This document shows positions 1 to 9,344 of a stretch of DNA of 64,000 nucleotides, piece after piece (the first letter of the stretch is position 1; the number at the start of each line of letters is the position of its first letter). The position numbers and the translations under genes are program-made. The notes below the pieces were generated by a model. It ran no database searches. It was not told where the DNA came from and saw nothing but the letters and a program-made list of their open reading frames with translations. The DNA is from Methylocapsa acidiphila B2 (lineage in GTDB: Bacteria; Pseudomonadota; Alphaproteobacteria; Rhizobiales; Beijerinckiaceae), in NCBI RefSeq assembly GCF_000427445.1, contig NZ_KE386496.1, forward strand, positions 744,001-808,000. The letters run 5' to 3'.

Positions 1-2
1 AG

Positions 3-158
3 AGCATCAAGCGTGGCAAGGGTGTCATCGGCGTTTACAAGGGAGACAAGGCCCCGACCAATGTTCCCCCGGCGTTTCAGCAGAACGGCTGCAATTCCGT
101 GAAGTGGGAGCACGCCGCGCTGATGAAGGCCATCGAGGATGCGAGTACGAAGAGATAG
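3..158 (+). CDS. C-terminal fragment of an unidentified protein (possibly TIR-like)
   Basis: This open frame enters from the left edge and ends at TAG 156-158, leaving 51 residues of a C-terminus. The fragment has a hydrophobic strand (GVIGVYKGD), then VPPAF, then NSVKWEHAALMKAIEDA. The order of a beta strand, a VP turn, a V-x-W motif and a final helix resembles the end of TIR-like (DUF1863/ThsB-type) nucleotide-binding domains. This rests on recollection of family shape only and is weak. The upstream part lies outside the window, so function and length cannot be judged. Codon use is more relaxed than in the core genes further right. Confidence 0.45.
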   Translation, partial: SIKRGKGVIGVYKGDKAPTNVPPAFQQNGCNSVKWEHAALMKAIEDASTKR

Positions 159-528
159 CCGGTGAGCGTTCTTGCTGGAATGGTATCTGGTGACGCTGCC
201 TCAACGGGACGGGTGAGCGCCTCCACCATCCCCCGAAGCTCAGACTCCTTTGGTCTGCATTCTCGCGGACCTCGTTTATGATGCGCGCACGTTTATAGCG
301 GGAAGGATCGCCATATAGAATCCGCGAATCCAGCCCCCTTGGCTTAGTGGTATCGCAGTTGGTATGGGTTTGGATCGTGGGTAGAAAGCCCAATAATTAC
401 AATGCGAACTCAAGCCTGTTGACCATCGAGTGGGAATGATTTCGGCCTCTACCGGCGGCCTGCCGTAAGCGACAAGGTCATGAACGCGCGCTATGGTCCG
501 CTCGTCCGGCATTTGTGGGAAGGTCGCG
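159..528. other. Intergenic stretch, 370 bp, no gene recognised
   Basis: Between the partial gene and the DUF4188 gene. Short frames exist on both strands (for example minus 276-545) but none has a recognisable motif or credible start. No tRNA fold or T-tailed hairpin was seen. It presumably holds the promoter of the next gene. Confidence 0.5.
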
Positions 529-1005
529 ATGCCCCAGATCTTCAACGGTCGCTACACGGCGCGCATCGACAAGCCCTTGGCGCTGTTTCTCATCGGCATG
601 CGCCTCAACAAGCTCTGGGCGGTCCATAAATGGCTCCCGGTCTTCCTGGCCATGCCGCGCATGCTCGCGGAGCTTCGCCGCGATCCCAAGGCTGGCCTGC
701 TCTCCCACCGCCTCTATTTCTCCGGGCGGGTCCTTCTCGTGCAGCAATATTGGGAGTCCTTCGACAAGCTTTTGGCTTATGCGCATGATCCTTCGGCTGC
801 GCATTTTCCGGCCTGGAAGGCGTTCAACAGGGCCGTGGGGCGAGACGGGACGGTCGGCATATGGCACGAGACCTATCTCGTTGAGCCTGGCAAATATGAA
901 TGTCTCTACGCCAATATGCCCCGGTTCGGGCTCGCCGCAGCGGCGAGCCATGTCCCGGCCGAGGGCGCCTTGTCCCAGGCGAAAGACCGCATGCGGCCGG
1001 ATTGA
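529..1005 (+). CDS. DUF4188 domain-containing protein
   Basis: A 158-residue protein that reads MPQIFNGRYTARID at its start and then FLIGMRLNKLWAVHKWLPV. This is typical of the DUF4188 family, small proteins related to dimeric alpha-beta-barrel monooxygenase-like or aldoxime-dehydratase-like folds. The biochemical role is unknown. The internal segment around GIWHETYLVEPGKYECLYANMP is the conserved C-terminal half. ATG 529 is preferred over ATG 493 because a GGAAGG purine box lies 7 bases upstream of 529 and the family starts near this sequence. The gene stands alone; the next gene begins 130 bp later. Confidence 0.75.
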   Translation: MPQIFNGRYTARIDKPLALFLIGMRLNKLWAVHKWLPVFLAMPRMLAELRRDPKAGLLSHRLYFSGRVLLVQQYWESFDKLLAYAHDPSAAHFPAWKAFNRAVGRDGTVGIWHETYLVEPGKYECLYANMPRFGLAAAASHVPAEGALSQAKDRMRPD

Positions 1006-1134
1006 TTTTCGTCGGACGCTGCGGTTTCGGAGCTGAACCGCAGCCCCAGTCCCTTCACGCCGAGGGGCTTCCCTCCGCCGACGCTTCGTGCAATGTCCTC
1101 TGCATAGCCTTATTTTCGCGCTCGAGAGATCCGA

Positions 1135-1866
1135 ATGGCCGATTTTTTCCGTGAAGTCGACGAGGACTACCGCCGCGACCGCGCGGTCCAGTTCTGGACC
1201 AAATATCAATATTGGTTCCTCGGCTTCGCCCTTCTCGTCGTGGCGGCGACGGGAGCTTGGCGTTACTACAACCATATCCGCACGGAGGCGGCGGAGGCGG
1301 CCGGCGCGAAATATGAGGCCGCGATGCAATTATCGGTCGCCGGGAAAGCGGCGGAAGCCGAGGCGGCTTTCGACGAACTGGCGAAGACCGCGCCGAAGGG
1401 CTACGCGAGCCTCGCGCGCCTGCGCGCGGCGGATGAAATCGCGGCCCGCGATCCCGAGGCCGGGATCAAGGCCTTCGAGGCGCTGGCGGCCGACCAGACC
1501 TATAATGAAGATTTCCGCGATCTCGCCCGTCTGCGCGCCGCCGTCCTGAGCGCCGACCGAGGCGATCCGAAGGAGGTCGAGCAAAGGCTCGCCCCATTCG
1601 CGACCCAGTCTTTCCCCTATCGCAATACGATCCGCGAGCTTCTCGGGCTCGTCGCCTTCCGCCGCAATGATTTCGAGGCTGCCGGGCGCTGGTTCGACGC
1701 CATCGTCGCCGATCCGCAAGCCTCCTCGGCGCTGCGCCAGCGCGCCGACGCTTTTCTCGGCCTCGTCCAGGCGGGCGCTCTTTCGCCTGAGGCGCCGCCG
1801 GCCCAGGCCATGCCGCCCGCCTCCGCGCCGAGCGCGACGCCTGGCGGAGAAACCCCGAAAAAGTGA
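1135..1866 (+). CDS. Tetratricopeptide-type membrane protein upstream of der (YfgM-like)
   Basis: A 243-residue protein with a charged cytoplasmic N-terminus ([17 protein letters not shown]), one transmembrane segment at about residues 27-46, and a long helical region rich in Ala, Glu and Arg with TPR-like repeats. It ends in a Pro/Ala-rich tail. This layout matches the YfgM/TPR_21 family, ancillary proteins of the SecYEG translocon thought to assist exported proteins. Its stop codon overlaps the der start (TGATG), so the two are translationally coupled. The YfgM link is family knowledge; a direct chaperone role here is inference. Confidence 0.75.
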   Translation: MADFFREVDEDYRRDRAVQFWTKYQYWFLGFALLVVAATGAWRYYNHIRTEAAEAAGAKYEAAMQLSVAGKAAEAEAAFDELAKTAPKGYASLARLRAADEIAARDPEAGIKAFEALAADQTYNEDFRDLARLRAAVLSADRGDPKEVEQRLAPFATQSFPYRNTIRELLGLVAFRRNDFEAAGRWFDAIVADPQASSALRQRADAFLGLVQAGALSPEAPPAQAMPPASAPSATPGGETPKK

Positions 1867-3269
1867 TGTTCACGGTCGCCATCATCGGCCGCCCGAACGT
1901 CGGCAAGTCGACCCTGTTCAATCGGCTCGTCGGCAAGAAGCTCGCGCTCGTCGACGACAGGCCGGGCGTCACGCGCGACCGGCGCGAGGGGCAGGCGCGG
2001 CTCGGCGATCTAAGCTTCAAGATCATCGACACGGCCGGCCTCGAGGAGGGCGACGAAGTCTCGCTCGAAGGCCGCATGCGCGCCCAGACGGAAACGGCGA
2101 TCGGCCTTGCCGACGCAATTTTCTTCCTCTTCGATTCGCGTCTAGGCCTGACGCCGGACGATCGTTTCTTCGCCAATCTCGTGCGGCGCGCGAATAAGCC
2201 TTTGATCCTCATCGCCAACAAGGCCGAGGGCCGGGCTGGCGGCGCCGGCGCGATCGAGGGCTATGATCTGGGCCTCGGCGATCCCGTGCCGCTCTCGGCC
2301 GAGCATGGCGATGGTTTCGCAGAGCTTTATGCGGCCTTGCGCGAGGCGCTGCCCGAGGCGACCGAAGAGCCCGTTGAGGCCGAGGGGGGCGAGGGGCGGC
2401 TGCAATTCGGCGACGACGAAGACGGCTCCGAACTCGACATCACGAAGCCTTTGCGGATCGCCATCATCGGGCGTCCCAACGCCGGGAAGTCGACTCTGCT
2501 CAACCGCATTCTCGGGCAGGATCGGCTGCTGACCGGACCGGAGCCCGGCCTCACCCGCGACACGATCGGCGTCGATCTCGAATGGCGCGGCCGTAAGGTC
2601 AAGATGTTCGACACGGCGGGCCTCAGGCGGCGGGCCAAGGTTGAGGACAAGCTTGAAAAGCTCGCCGGCGGCGATGCGCTGCGCGCCGCGAAATTCGCCG
2701 AAGTGGTCGTGCTGCTTCTCGACGCCACCATTCCTTTCGAGAAGCAGGATCTGACCCTCGCCGATCTCGTCGAGCGCGAGGGCAGGGCGCTCGTCATTGG
2801 CCTCAATAAATGGGACCTGATCGAGGCGCGCGGCTCAAAACTCTCGGAGCTGCGCGAGACAGCGGAGCGGCTGTTGCCGCAGGTGAAGGGCGCGCCTGTC
2901 GTCCCCGTGTCTGGCGCGACGGGCGACGGGATCGACAAATTGATGGAAGCAATCTTTCGCGCCCATGTGATCTGGAACAAGCGAATCGCGACGGCCAAGC
3001 TCAATCGCTGGCTCGAAGGCGCGCTGGAGCAGAGCCCGCCGCCCGCCGTCTCGGGGCGCCGGATCAAGATCCGCTATATGACCCAGCTTCGCGCGCGGCC
3101 GCCCTATTTCATCCTTTTCGGCAATCAGCTCGACGCGCTGCCGGCGAGCTATGAGCGTTTTCTCGTCAACGGCCTGCGCAAGGCCTTCGATCTCCCCGGC
3201 GTGCCGATCCGCATCTCCAAGAAGACGACCGACAATCCATATCGGGACAAGGCGACGCGGCGGAGATAG
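1866..3269 (+). CDS. der: Ribosome biogenesis GTPase Der (EngA)
   Basis: A 467-residue double GTPase needed for maturation of the 50S ribosomal subunit. The first P-loop reads GRPNVGKST from residue 8 and the second GRPNAGKST from residue 202. Each G domain also shows a DTAG switch motif, and NKxE/NKWD guanine-specificity motifs are visible. The last ~110 residues form the KH-like domain, with [14 protein letters not shown] and a basic tail ending KATRRR. Length is normal for alphaproteobacteria. ATG 1866 overlaps the stop of the preceding TPR gene; a GTG one codon earlier is possible but unnecessary. Confidence 0.97.
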   Translation: MFTVAIIGRPNVGKSTLFNRLVGKKLALVDDRPGVTRDRREGQARLGDLSFKIIDTAGLEEGDEVSLEGRMRAQTETAIGLADAIFFLFDSRLGLTPDDRFFANLVRRANKPLILIANKAEGRAGGAGAIEGYDLGLGDPVPLSAEHGDGFAELYAALREALPEATEEPVEAEGGEGRLQFGDDEDGSELDITKPLRIAIIGRPNAGKSTLLNRILGQDRLLTGPEPGLTRDTIGVDLEWRGRKVKMFDTAGLRRRAKVEDKLEKLAGGDALRAAKFAEVVVLLLDATIPFEKQDLTLADLVEREGRALVIGLNKWDLIEARGSKLSELRETAERLLPQVKGAPVVPVSGATGDGIDKLMEAIFRAHVIWNKRIATAKLNRWLEGALEQSPPPAVSGRRIKIRYMTQLRARPPYFILFGNQLDALPASYERFLVNGLRKAFDLPGVPIRISKKTTDNPYRDKATRRR

Positions 3270-3694
3270 GGTTTGCTGTTGATGGGGCGGCAGCTTTTCG
3301 GCTTGAATTTCTGTTCGTGATCCATAGGCGAGATTGGCAAATCTGCATGCGTCGGCAGCTTTGCGCCCATCTGAAACATTCCGGGGCAGTTGTCGGCTGC
3401 TCAAAAACGGACGCGCTCGCCGCCGACAAACCGAATTCGAGAGCGCGTCAATTTAGGTCGGCAGCAGCACGTTTCTTCCCATGGGTGATAAGATCAGGCA
3501 CATGCTGTCCAAGCGATACATAACGTCGGCGAGCGATTTCCCGATTGCCTCACGCACAGCCCTCTGAAACCGATGAGTAAGCCCGCACCGAAGTGCGGGG
3601 TGCTGGCAGGCCGCTCGCTGCTAAATAAAGAGCGCGCTATCATTCTAACCTGCCGCTACTATTTGATTCGCAGGATAATTTCCCTGAAGCGTCA
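3270..3694. other. Intergenic stretch with two inverted repeats, lower GC
   Basis: No credible gene in 425 bp. An 8-bp inverted repeat TTGTCGGC/GCCGACAA lies at 3390-3397 and 3422-3429. A compact hairpin CCCGCAC-CGAA-GTGCGGG lies at 3582-3599 without a following T-run. A 73-codon frame from 3573 overlaps the next gene and lacks recognisable sequence. Base composition falls visibly here and stays low through the DUF4238 gene, which suggests acquired DNA. Confidence 0.5.
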
Positions 3695-4612
3695 ATGCCC
3701 GAGAAGCATCATTACCTACCGATTTTCTATCAAGCGCGCTGGGCCGGTGCCGACGGGCAGGTGTGCGTCTACAAAAAGCCTTGCAACGAAGTGAGGGCGA
3801 AACGGCGTCACCCCGACTACCAAGGTTACGAACCGGACCTCTACACCATTCCGGGGGTCGAGTATGAGGCCGCTAGCCACCTTGAACGTCGGTTCTTTCT
3901 GCAGGCAGATAACGACGCAGCGCAGGCCCTTCAGACGTTCGAGCGCGATCCAAAGATCGCATTGGACAATCGTCTGAGAAGCGGTTGGTCGCGGTTCGTG
4001 ATGTCGCTCATTCACCGAGCGCCGGAAGAGATCCGATATTTCTTCGATGAAGTAAAAAGGCACGTTCTGGACGCCGAACGCATGTTCGAGGAGAATTACG
4101 CGACGCTGAGGCTACCTACAGAGCCCCCGACTTTCGAAGAGTTCAAACGGAACCGTCCGACAAATCCAGCAGGGCGAGCCGCTGCGATGCTTATTCAGAA
4201 GATCATCGATAGCGATACCGTTGGAAATCACTTGAACAACATGATCTGGACGATCCTATCGCTGCCGACTTCATATACCTTTCTCCTGTCCGACCGCCCA
4301 TTGATAATGACGAATGGGATGCTCAGGCCCGAATCACATCTGGCGTTGCCAATTGGCCCGAGAAAGCTTTTCATAGCTTCGAACGGGAATGAAATCGTAC
4401 AGGAGGTGGCGCGCCGGCGGCCTGACGACCTTGTGTCGTTCGTCAACGATCGTCTGGTTAAACAGGCTCGTCGTTTCGTCATTGGTGTCGATGACCATCA
4501 GTTGCGCTTTGTCGCAAGCAGGTTTGGAGCCCGGTTGCCGAGCTCACCAACGGAACTCACAAAATTTCCTTCACCTGAGGAGATGAGGAAACTCATTCGC
4601 AGCGGTGGGTAG
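3695..4612 (+). CDS. DUF4238 domain-containing protein
   Basis: A 305-residue protein beginning MPEKHHYLPIFYQARWAG, the signature HHY-x-P-x-FY start of DUF4238. Later family-like pieces are FLLSDRPLIMTN (about residue 195) and LALPIGPRKLFIAS. No catalytic function is established for the family. There is no signal peptide or membrane segment. The gene is isolated, with long non-coding flanks, and two sampled 60-base lines run about 43-55% GC, well below the der and liu genes. It therefore looks like a transferred accessory gene. ATG 3695 is the first start and begins directly with the family motif. Confidence 0.75.
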   Translation: MPEKHHYLPIFYQARWAGADGQVCVYKKPCNEVRAKRRHPDYQGYEPDLYTIPGVEYEAASHLERRFFLQADNDAAQALQTFERDPKIALDNRLRSGWSRFVMSLIHRAPEEIRYFFDEVKRHVLDAERMFEENYATLRLPTEPPTFEEFKRNRPTNPAGRAAAMLIQKIIDSDTVGNHLNNMIWTILSLPTSYTFLLSDRPLIMTNGMLRPESHLALPIGPRKLFIASNGNEIVQEVARRRPDDLVSFVNDRLVKQARRFVIGVDDHQLRFVASRFGARLPSSPTELTKFPSPEEMRKLIRSGG

Positions 4613-4922
4613 CGCACTCGACAATGAGCGAGCGTTTGATGCGATTCTAACGCTTAGACCATGACTGCATCAGAGACGGGCGAGAAATCAGCGAAGGTGC
4701 GCCGCAAGAAGCATGGATCAAAAACCGCCGCCAGTGAAGCACATTGGGCTTTACTGAGTTTCGCGCTCAAAAGCAGTCGTTCTGCTTACGGCCCAGTCCA
4801 GAAATTCAACCCGAGGTGCCGCGATCGCCGTCCGACGCTTGAACGCAGCCCTGGCGCGATGCGATAAATACTTTCCCGGCGGTCGCAGAATCGCCCCGCG
4901 CCAAAATATCGAAGGATAAGCC
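4613..4922. other. Intergenic stretch, 310 bp, doubtful small frame
   Basis: Contains a 68-codon plus-strand frame at 4661-4867 with a lysine-rich start. It has no Shine-Dalgarno site and no recognised motif, so I do not call it a gene. No structured RNA was recognised. GC rises back to the genomic norm towards 4900. Confidence 0.4.
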
Positions 4923-5465
4923 ATGCCCTCTCAAGACCGGTTCGCTTGGCTGCGCCGCTTCCTTCTGCGCGCGGCGGAAGCCGTCGTCATCATCTATGTC
5001 GTTCTCGACGGGATCGTCACGCCGATCTTCCGGCCGGTTCTGCGATGGACGGCGCAGCTTCGGCTCATCGTCCGGCTGCAGGATTTCGTGCGGAGGCTCC
5101 CGCCATACGCGATCCTTGCTATGTTCATCGTCCCGCACGCCATTCTCGAGCCGGCGAAAATTTACGCCGTCTATCTCATCGGCTCGGGCCATCCGCGCGT
5201 GGGCTTGATCACGCTCGCCGTGACCTATTTCATCGGCCTCGTCGTCGTCGAGCGGATCTATCAGGCCGGCAAGGAGAAGCTAAGGACAATCGCTTGGGTC
5301 GCGAGGAGCCTGGATTGGCTCTTCGATTTTCGCGATCGGCTCATCGCCTGGGCGCGTTCGACCCAGGTTTGGGCCTTCGCGGTTGCGGCCAAGCAATGGG
5401 CGCGCGGCCTCATTACGCGGGCTCGCCTTCAAGTTGCAGCCTGGCTCGGGCTCAAGTCCGGCTGA
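4923..5465 (+). CDS. Conserved hypothetical inner-membrane protein
   Basis: A 180-residue protein with hydrophobic segments at about residues 17-37 (AEAVVIIYVVLDGIVTPIF), 59-82 and 93-114, followed by an amphipathic, tryptophan- and arginine-rich C-terminal region (RSLDWLFDFRDRLIAWARS). I do not recognise a characterised family. It sits 59 bp upstream of pssA on the same strand, so it may share that transcript and have an envelope role, but that is inference. An AAGGATAAG purine stretch precedes ATG 4923. Base use is like the core genes. Confidence 0.65.
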   Translation: MPSQDRFAWLRRFLLRAAEAVVIIYVVLDGIVTPIFRPVLRWTAQLRLIVRLQDFVRRLPPYAILAMFIVPHAILEPAKIYAVYLIGSGHPRVGLITLAVTYFIGLVVVERIYQAGKEKLRTIAWVARSLDWLFDFRDRLIAWARSTQVWAFAVAAKQWARGLITRARLQVAAWLGLKSG

Positions 5466-5524
5466 GTTTGCCTCTGACTCGCCGGCGCTTGTAGGGCGCT
5501 CGCCGTCCGCCTATGTAGGGGACC

Positions 5525-6460
5525 ATGAATGGCGCAGAGCTGAACAATCGACCGTCCGGCCCGCAGGCGGAATTCGGCCTCGAGTCGAAGGCCGTCCCGG
5601 AAGACGATGGCGACTTCGACGGGTTCGACCCGCCGCATCCGCGCCGGCGGCGGTTCCGGCCGGTGCCGGTCCGCATTATTCTTCCCAATCTCGTCACGCT
5701 TCTTGCGCTTTGCATGGGCCTCACCGCGATTCGTTTCGCGGCCGACGGCCAGTTCGAGATCGCCGTCATCGCCGTGATCGTGGCCGCGATCCTCGATGGC
5801 TTGGATGGGCGCATCGCCCGCGCGCTCCGCGGCACGTCGAGATTCGGCGCCGAACTCGATTCGCTCGCCGATTTTGTCGATTTTGGCGTCGCTCCAGCAT
5901 TGATTCTCTATTTCTGGAGCTTGCATGAGTTCAAGAGCCTCGGCTGGTTCGCCGCGCTCGTCTTTGCGATCGCGGCCGCGCTCCGGCTCGCGAGATTCAA
6001 TGTCATGCACGACGATCCGAGCGAGCCGGCCTGGAAGGCGCGCTTCTTTACCGGAATGCCGGCTCCGGCTGGCGCGATCGTCAGCCTCTTGCCGCTCTAT
6101 TTGCATTTTTCCGTTCTCGCCATCCCGAACGTGCGCGACCTTGTTCCCTTCGAGATCGTCTACCTCCTGATCGTCGCCTTTCTGATGGCGAGCCGCATCC
6201 CCCATCTATCGGGCAAGAAGGTTGGGCGGGTGCCGCGCGAATATGTGATTCCCGTCCTATTCGCGGTCGTCGCCTGCATTTTGTTGCTTGCGACATTTCC
6301 CATGGAGATGCTTGTCGGTCTGACCCTCGTCTATTTCGCCACGATCCCGCTCGCGATCCGTCGCTACAGGAGCTTCGAGCGGCTCGACGCGGCGCGAAGC
6401 GCGGCGGCCCAGCGCGAGGCGCCGGCGCGGTTGGCCGAGACCCCGCAAAAGCTCATGTGA
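5525..6460 (+). CDS. pssA: CDP-diacylglycerol--serine O-phosphatidyltransferase
   Basis: This membrane enzyme joins serine to CDP-diacylglycerol to make phosphatidylserine, the precursor of phosphatidylethanolamine. The 311-residue protein carries a complete CDP-alcohol phosphotransferase motif: D94-G95, A98-R99, G108, D112 and D116 at the correct spacings. Hydrophobic segments start at about residue 52. The ~50-residue N-terminal extension is polar and acidic, then arginine-rich. The decarboxylase gene psd, often adjacent in alphaproteobacteria, is not next to it here; an unassigned membrane protein is. Confidence 0.93.
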   Translation: MNGAELNNRPSGPQAEFGLESKAVPEDDGDFDGFDPPHPRRRRFRPVPVRIILPNLVTLLALCMGLTAIRFAADGQFEIAVIAVIVAAILDGLDGRIARALRGTSRFGAELDSLADFVDFGVAPALILYFWSLHEFKSLGWFAALVFAIAAALRLARFNVMHDDPSEPAWKARFFTGMPAPAGAIVSLLPLYLHFSVLAIPNVRDLVPFEIVYLLIVAFLMASRIPHLSGKKVGRVPREYVIPVLFAVVACILLLATFPMEMLVGLTLVYFATIPLAIRRYRSFERLDAARSAAAQREAPARLAETPQKLM

Positions 6461-6739
6461 AGGCGGAGATTCTCCAACGCGAAGGCCCGGCGGCGATCCA
6501 TCTCGCGCCTGGGCGCGCTTGAGCCCAGTTCACAAATGAGTGGTTCTCGATTAGGGTCCGCGCAATTCGCCTGCGTCGGGACGCATCGCGTCTTGTCGGT
6601 TTCCGCGAGATTGCAGCCTTCGGCCCTGGGTTGGACGGACGGAAAAGACGCCGGCCGATCGCGCCGTCGACTCGCTCCGCCTCGATGGCGGTTGGCGGAC
6701 GCGATTTCGTGGACGGCGGCATTAGGCACAAGGATAGAA

Positions 6740-6958
6740 ATGTCGAAAGAAGAATTGCTCGAGTTTCCAGGGGTCGTTGTTGAATTGCTCCCGAATGCGA
6801 CATTTCGGGTCAAGCTCGAGAATGAACATGAGATTATCGCCCATACCGCCGGTAAAATGCGCAAGAACCGCATTCGCGTTCTGACAGGCGACAAGGTTCT
6901 CGTGGAAATGACCCCTTATGACCTGACCAAGGGTCGCATCACCTATCGGTTCAAGTGA
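6740..6958 (+). CDS. infA: Translation initiation factor IF-1
   Basis: A 72-residue OB-fold protein, [20 protein letters not shown] at its start and [11 protein letters not shown] at its end, which is IF-1 over its full length. IF-1 binds the 30S A site and helps IF-2 and IF-3 select the initiator tRNA. ATG 6740 gives the standard length; an in-frame ATG at 6536 would add 68 residues unlike the family and is rejected. AGGAT lies just upstream. maf follows after 19 bp and yacG 34 bp later, a common alphaproteobacterial order. The 279 bp upstream contain no gene. Confidence 0.97.
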   Translation: MSKEELLEFPGVVVELLPNATFRVKLENEHEIIAHTAGKMRKNRIRVLTGDKVLVEMTPYDLTKGRITYRFK

Positions 6959-6977
6959 TTTTCAGATCGACGAAGGG

Positions 6978-7625
6978 ATGTTCGACGTGACGGCTGAGGA
7001 CAAGGGCTGGCGGCCAAGGCTCGTGCTCGCCTCGGCGTCGCCGCGGCGGCTCGCGCTGCTTCAGCAGGTCGGCATCGAGCCGGATGCGCTGCTGCCCGCC
7101 GATCTCGACGAGACGCCCGGCAAGAACGAGCTGCCGCGCACCCTCGCCGCGCGCCTCGCGCAGGAGAAGGCGAGGGCGGCCGCCAAAGTGGCGGCCACGC
7201 GGCCGGATCTCGCCCAAGCCTATGTCATCGGGGCCGACACGGTCGTCAGCGTGGGACGCCGCATCTTGCCGAGCTGCGAGGTAGTCGCCGAGGCGGCGCA
7301 ATGCCTGCGCCTTTTGTCGGGGCGTTCGCACAGAGTCCATACCGGCGTTTGCCTGATCACCCCGAAGGGCCACGAGCGCCGCAAGATCGTCGAGACCAGG
7401 CTGCGCTTCAAACGATTGAGCTCGAGCGAGATCGAAGCCTATCTCGGCTCCGGCGAATGGCGCGGCAAAGCCGGCGGCTACGCCATCCAGGGCCTCGCCG
7501 GCGCCTTCGCGCTGAAGCTCACCGGCTCTTATTCATCGGTCGTCGGCCTTCCGCTCTACGAAACCATGGCGCTGCTCGCCGGTGAAGGTTATCCGGCCCA
7601 GCTCTTCTGGCTGAACCGCGTCTGA
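6978..7625 (+). CDS. maf: Maf-family nucleoside triphosphate pyrophosphatase
   Basis: A 215-residue protein whose motif S19-A-S-P-R-R24 begins the Maf/Ham1-like substrate site. Also present are the invariant GADTVV segment ([16 protein letters not shown]) and a later [12 protein letters not shown] stretch. Maf proteins hydrolyse dTTP/UTP or modified nucleotides to monophosphates and influence septum formation. The specificity subclass cannot be fixed by eye. It lies between infA and yacG on one strand, probably one transcript. Confidence 0.92.
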   Translation: MFDVTAEDKGWRPRLVLASASPRRLALLQQVGIEPDALLPADLDETPGKNELPRTLAARLAQEKARAAAKVAATRPDLAQAYVIGADTVVSVGRRILPSCEVVAEAAQCLRLLSGRSHRVHTGVCLITPKGHERRKIVETRLRFKRLSSSEIEAYLGSGEWRGKAGGYAIQGLAGAFALKLTGSYSSVVGLPLYETMALLAGEGYPAQLFWLNRV

Positions 7626-7659
7626 GCGATCTGTCTCGGCGCCAAATCGGGATAGGTCG

Positions 7660-7887
7660 ATGCCAACCGAAAAGCGCGACCACGGCGACAGCGAAGGCTC
7701 AAATTCGAAATCAGCCGCTGGGCGGCCCTGTCCGATTTGCGGCAAGCCTTCAGTTTTCGCTCTGCGGCCCTTTTGCTCAAAGCGCTGCGGCGACATCGAT
7801 CTTCATCGCTGGCTCAGCGACGCCTACGCTATTCCGAGCGCGCAGGAAGACGAGGCGGAGGAGGGATCGGACGCCGACGGCGACTGA
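7660..7887 (+). CDS. yacG: DNA gyrase inhibitor YacG (zinc-binding)
   Basis: A 75-residue protein with a C24-P-I-C27 pair and C39/C43 (FCSKRC), giving the Cx2C-x11-Cx3C zinc site of YacG, followed by the signature [14 protein letters not shown]. coli YacG binds GyrB and blocks DNA binding by gyrase. The C-terminus is acidic ([13 protein letters not shown]). It lies 34 bp after maf. The tRNA-Phe gene sometimes found after this cluster in related genomes is not present here. Confidence 0.9.
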   Translation: MPTEKRDHGDSEGSNSKSAAGRPCPICGKPSVFALRPFCSKRCGDIDLHRWLSDAYAIPSAQEDEAEEGSDADGD

Positions 7888-8011
7888 ACGCGCGCGCATC
7901 GGCTTAGAGACCGGCCTGTGCGCCCTTCTGCGTCGTCAGGCGCGCGTCACATCCGAATGCGGACGAGTGCAAGCATCCGCCGGGCAGGCTGGATGAAGGG
8001 GGCGACGCGCA

Positions 8012-8812
8012 ATGTTCTTTCCGGTCTCTAAAATCTTCTGGGTCTTGGTCGAGCCTCTCTCCTCGCTCGTGGTGCTGGGACTTCTAGGGCTCGTTCTCTG
8101 GCGCACGCGCTTTGCGCGGATCGGCCGCGCCCTTGTCGCCGGGGCTGTGATCCTTCTCGCGATTGGCCTGCTCACGCCTTTCGGCGCGGCGCTGCTACGG
8201 CCGCTGGAGGATCGTTTTGCGCCGCCGTCGCCGAGCGGGCCGGCGCCGACTGGAATCATCGTCCTCGGCGGCGGGGTTTCTCCCGTCATGACGGAGGCGC
8301 GCGATCAAGTCGCCATCATGAGCGCGGGAACGCGATACACGGCCGCGGCGGAACTCGCCCGTCGCTATCCGGAGGCGCGGCTCGTCTTTTCGGGCGGATC
8401 TCCGACCTTGGGGGAAGAGCAGACCGAGTCTTTCGTCGTCCGCCGGCTTTGGCTCGCCCTGGGCGTACCCGAGCGGCAAATGAGTTTCGAGGCGAAATCC
8501 CGCAATACATGGGAGAACGCCTTGTTCACGCGAGATCTGGTGAGGCCGAAGCCTGGAGAAACCTGGTTTTTGATAACGTCGGCATGGCATATGCCGCGGT
8601 CGGTTGGGATTTTTCGCCGCCTGGGCTTCGAGGTGACGCCTTATCCCGTCGATTATCATACGCTTGGAGACGGGCGGGATTGGCTAATGAGCCAAACGTC
8701 CGCCCTCGACCGCGCCTTCATGTTCGAGTTCGGCCTCCGCGAATGGATCGGCCTTTTTGTCTATCGCTTGACAGGGAAGACCGAGGCGCTGCTTCCGGCG
8801 CCTGGGTCATGA
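8012..8812 (+). CDS. YdcF/ElyC-type DUF218 membrane protein
   Basis: A 266-residue protein with two N-terminal hydrophobic segments (about residues 10-30 and 38-62) and then a soluble DUF218 domain starting at GIIVLGGGV (about residue 84). Other family signatures are RYTAAAELARRYPEARLVFSGG, the NTWENA segment and TSAWHMPRS, a usual ligand region. Relatives such as E. coli ElyC (YcbC) act in envelope or polyprenyl-lipid homeostasis, while YdcF binds SAM. Which applies here is unknown. The gene is flanked by unrelated genes and is probably monocistronic. Confidence 0.8.
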   Translation: MFFPVSKIFWVLVEPLSSLVVLGLLGLVLWRTRFARIGRALVAGAVILLAIGLLTPFGAALLRPLEDRFAPPSPSGPAPTGIIVLGGGVSPVMTEARDQVAIMSAGTRYTAAAELARRYPEARLVFSGGSPTLGEEQTESFVVRRLWLALGVPERQMSFEAKSRNTWENALFTRDLVRPKPGETWFLITSAWHMPRSVGIFRRLGFEVTPYPVDYHTLGDGRDWLMSQTSALDRAFMFEFGLREWIGLFVYRLTGKTEALLPAPGS

Positions 8813-8867
8813 GCCCTCGCGCCCTCGCCGCAGGCCGCGAGGGCGTCTTCCGCTTCGTTGCGTGAGA

Positions 8868-9344
8868 TCAGGGTCGGCGGAGCTGCTGCGCTTCCATCCG
8901 TGCGCGCGTCTCTCTCGCCGCGGCGACGGCTTCATTGGCGGCGTCGCAGGCCGGCACGCGCACCTTCTTGCATTCGGTCGCCGCTAGCAAATTCGCTGTT
9001 TTTGCGTGCTCGCCGATCGTCCGCACCTCCTTTTGGGCGTCGCAGAGGCTTCGCGCTTGAGACCGCTCGATATTGCTCCTTTGAAGGAGGTCGCTGAGGA
9101 CTTCCGGCGTATCCGGCGTTTCTTTCGGATCGGGGTCGAGGGCTGCGCAAATCGGACCCAGATCCAAGCTGCTGATCTTGGCCGTCGTCATAAGTTCGTG
9201 CAGGCGCAGCAAAGCCGCGTCCAAGGAGGTCAAGGAGGCAATGAAATCCTGCGCCGCCGCGAGTGTTTCGCTTTCACCGGCATGGACGGGCGCGCCGGCG
9301 AAGAGGGAGAGGCCCACCAGTAAGGCCGATATACGCTTCGACAT
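8868..9344 (-). CDS. Small secreted hypothetical protein
   Basis: A 158-residue protein with a clear signal peptide (MSKRISALLVGLSLFAGAPVHA, cleavage after about residue 22). The mature part is helical and carries four cysteines (in PICAALD, SLCDA, ATECKK, PACDA), which could form two disulfides in the periplasm. No family was recognised. ATG 9344 is supported by the signal sequence. It is convergent with the YdcF gene, with 55 bp between their stops. Confidence 0.6.
   Translation of the reverse strand: MSKRISALLVGLSLFAGAPVHAGESETLAAAQDFIASLTSLDAALLRLHELMTTAKISSLDLGPICAALDPDPKETPDTPEVLSDLLQRSNIERSQARSLCDAQKEVRTIGEHAKTANLLAATECKKVRVPACDAANEAVAAARETRARMEAQQLRRP

Noticed and set aside
320-400. 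tRNA-like stretch
   Set aside because: The sequence CTTAGTGGTATCGCAGTTGG suggested a D arm but no acceptor or anticodon stem can be formed.
4661-4867. Small gene after DUF4238
   Set aside because: No ribosome site, no motif and no hydrophobic or conserved pattern.
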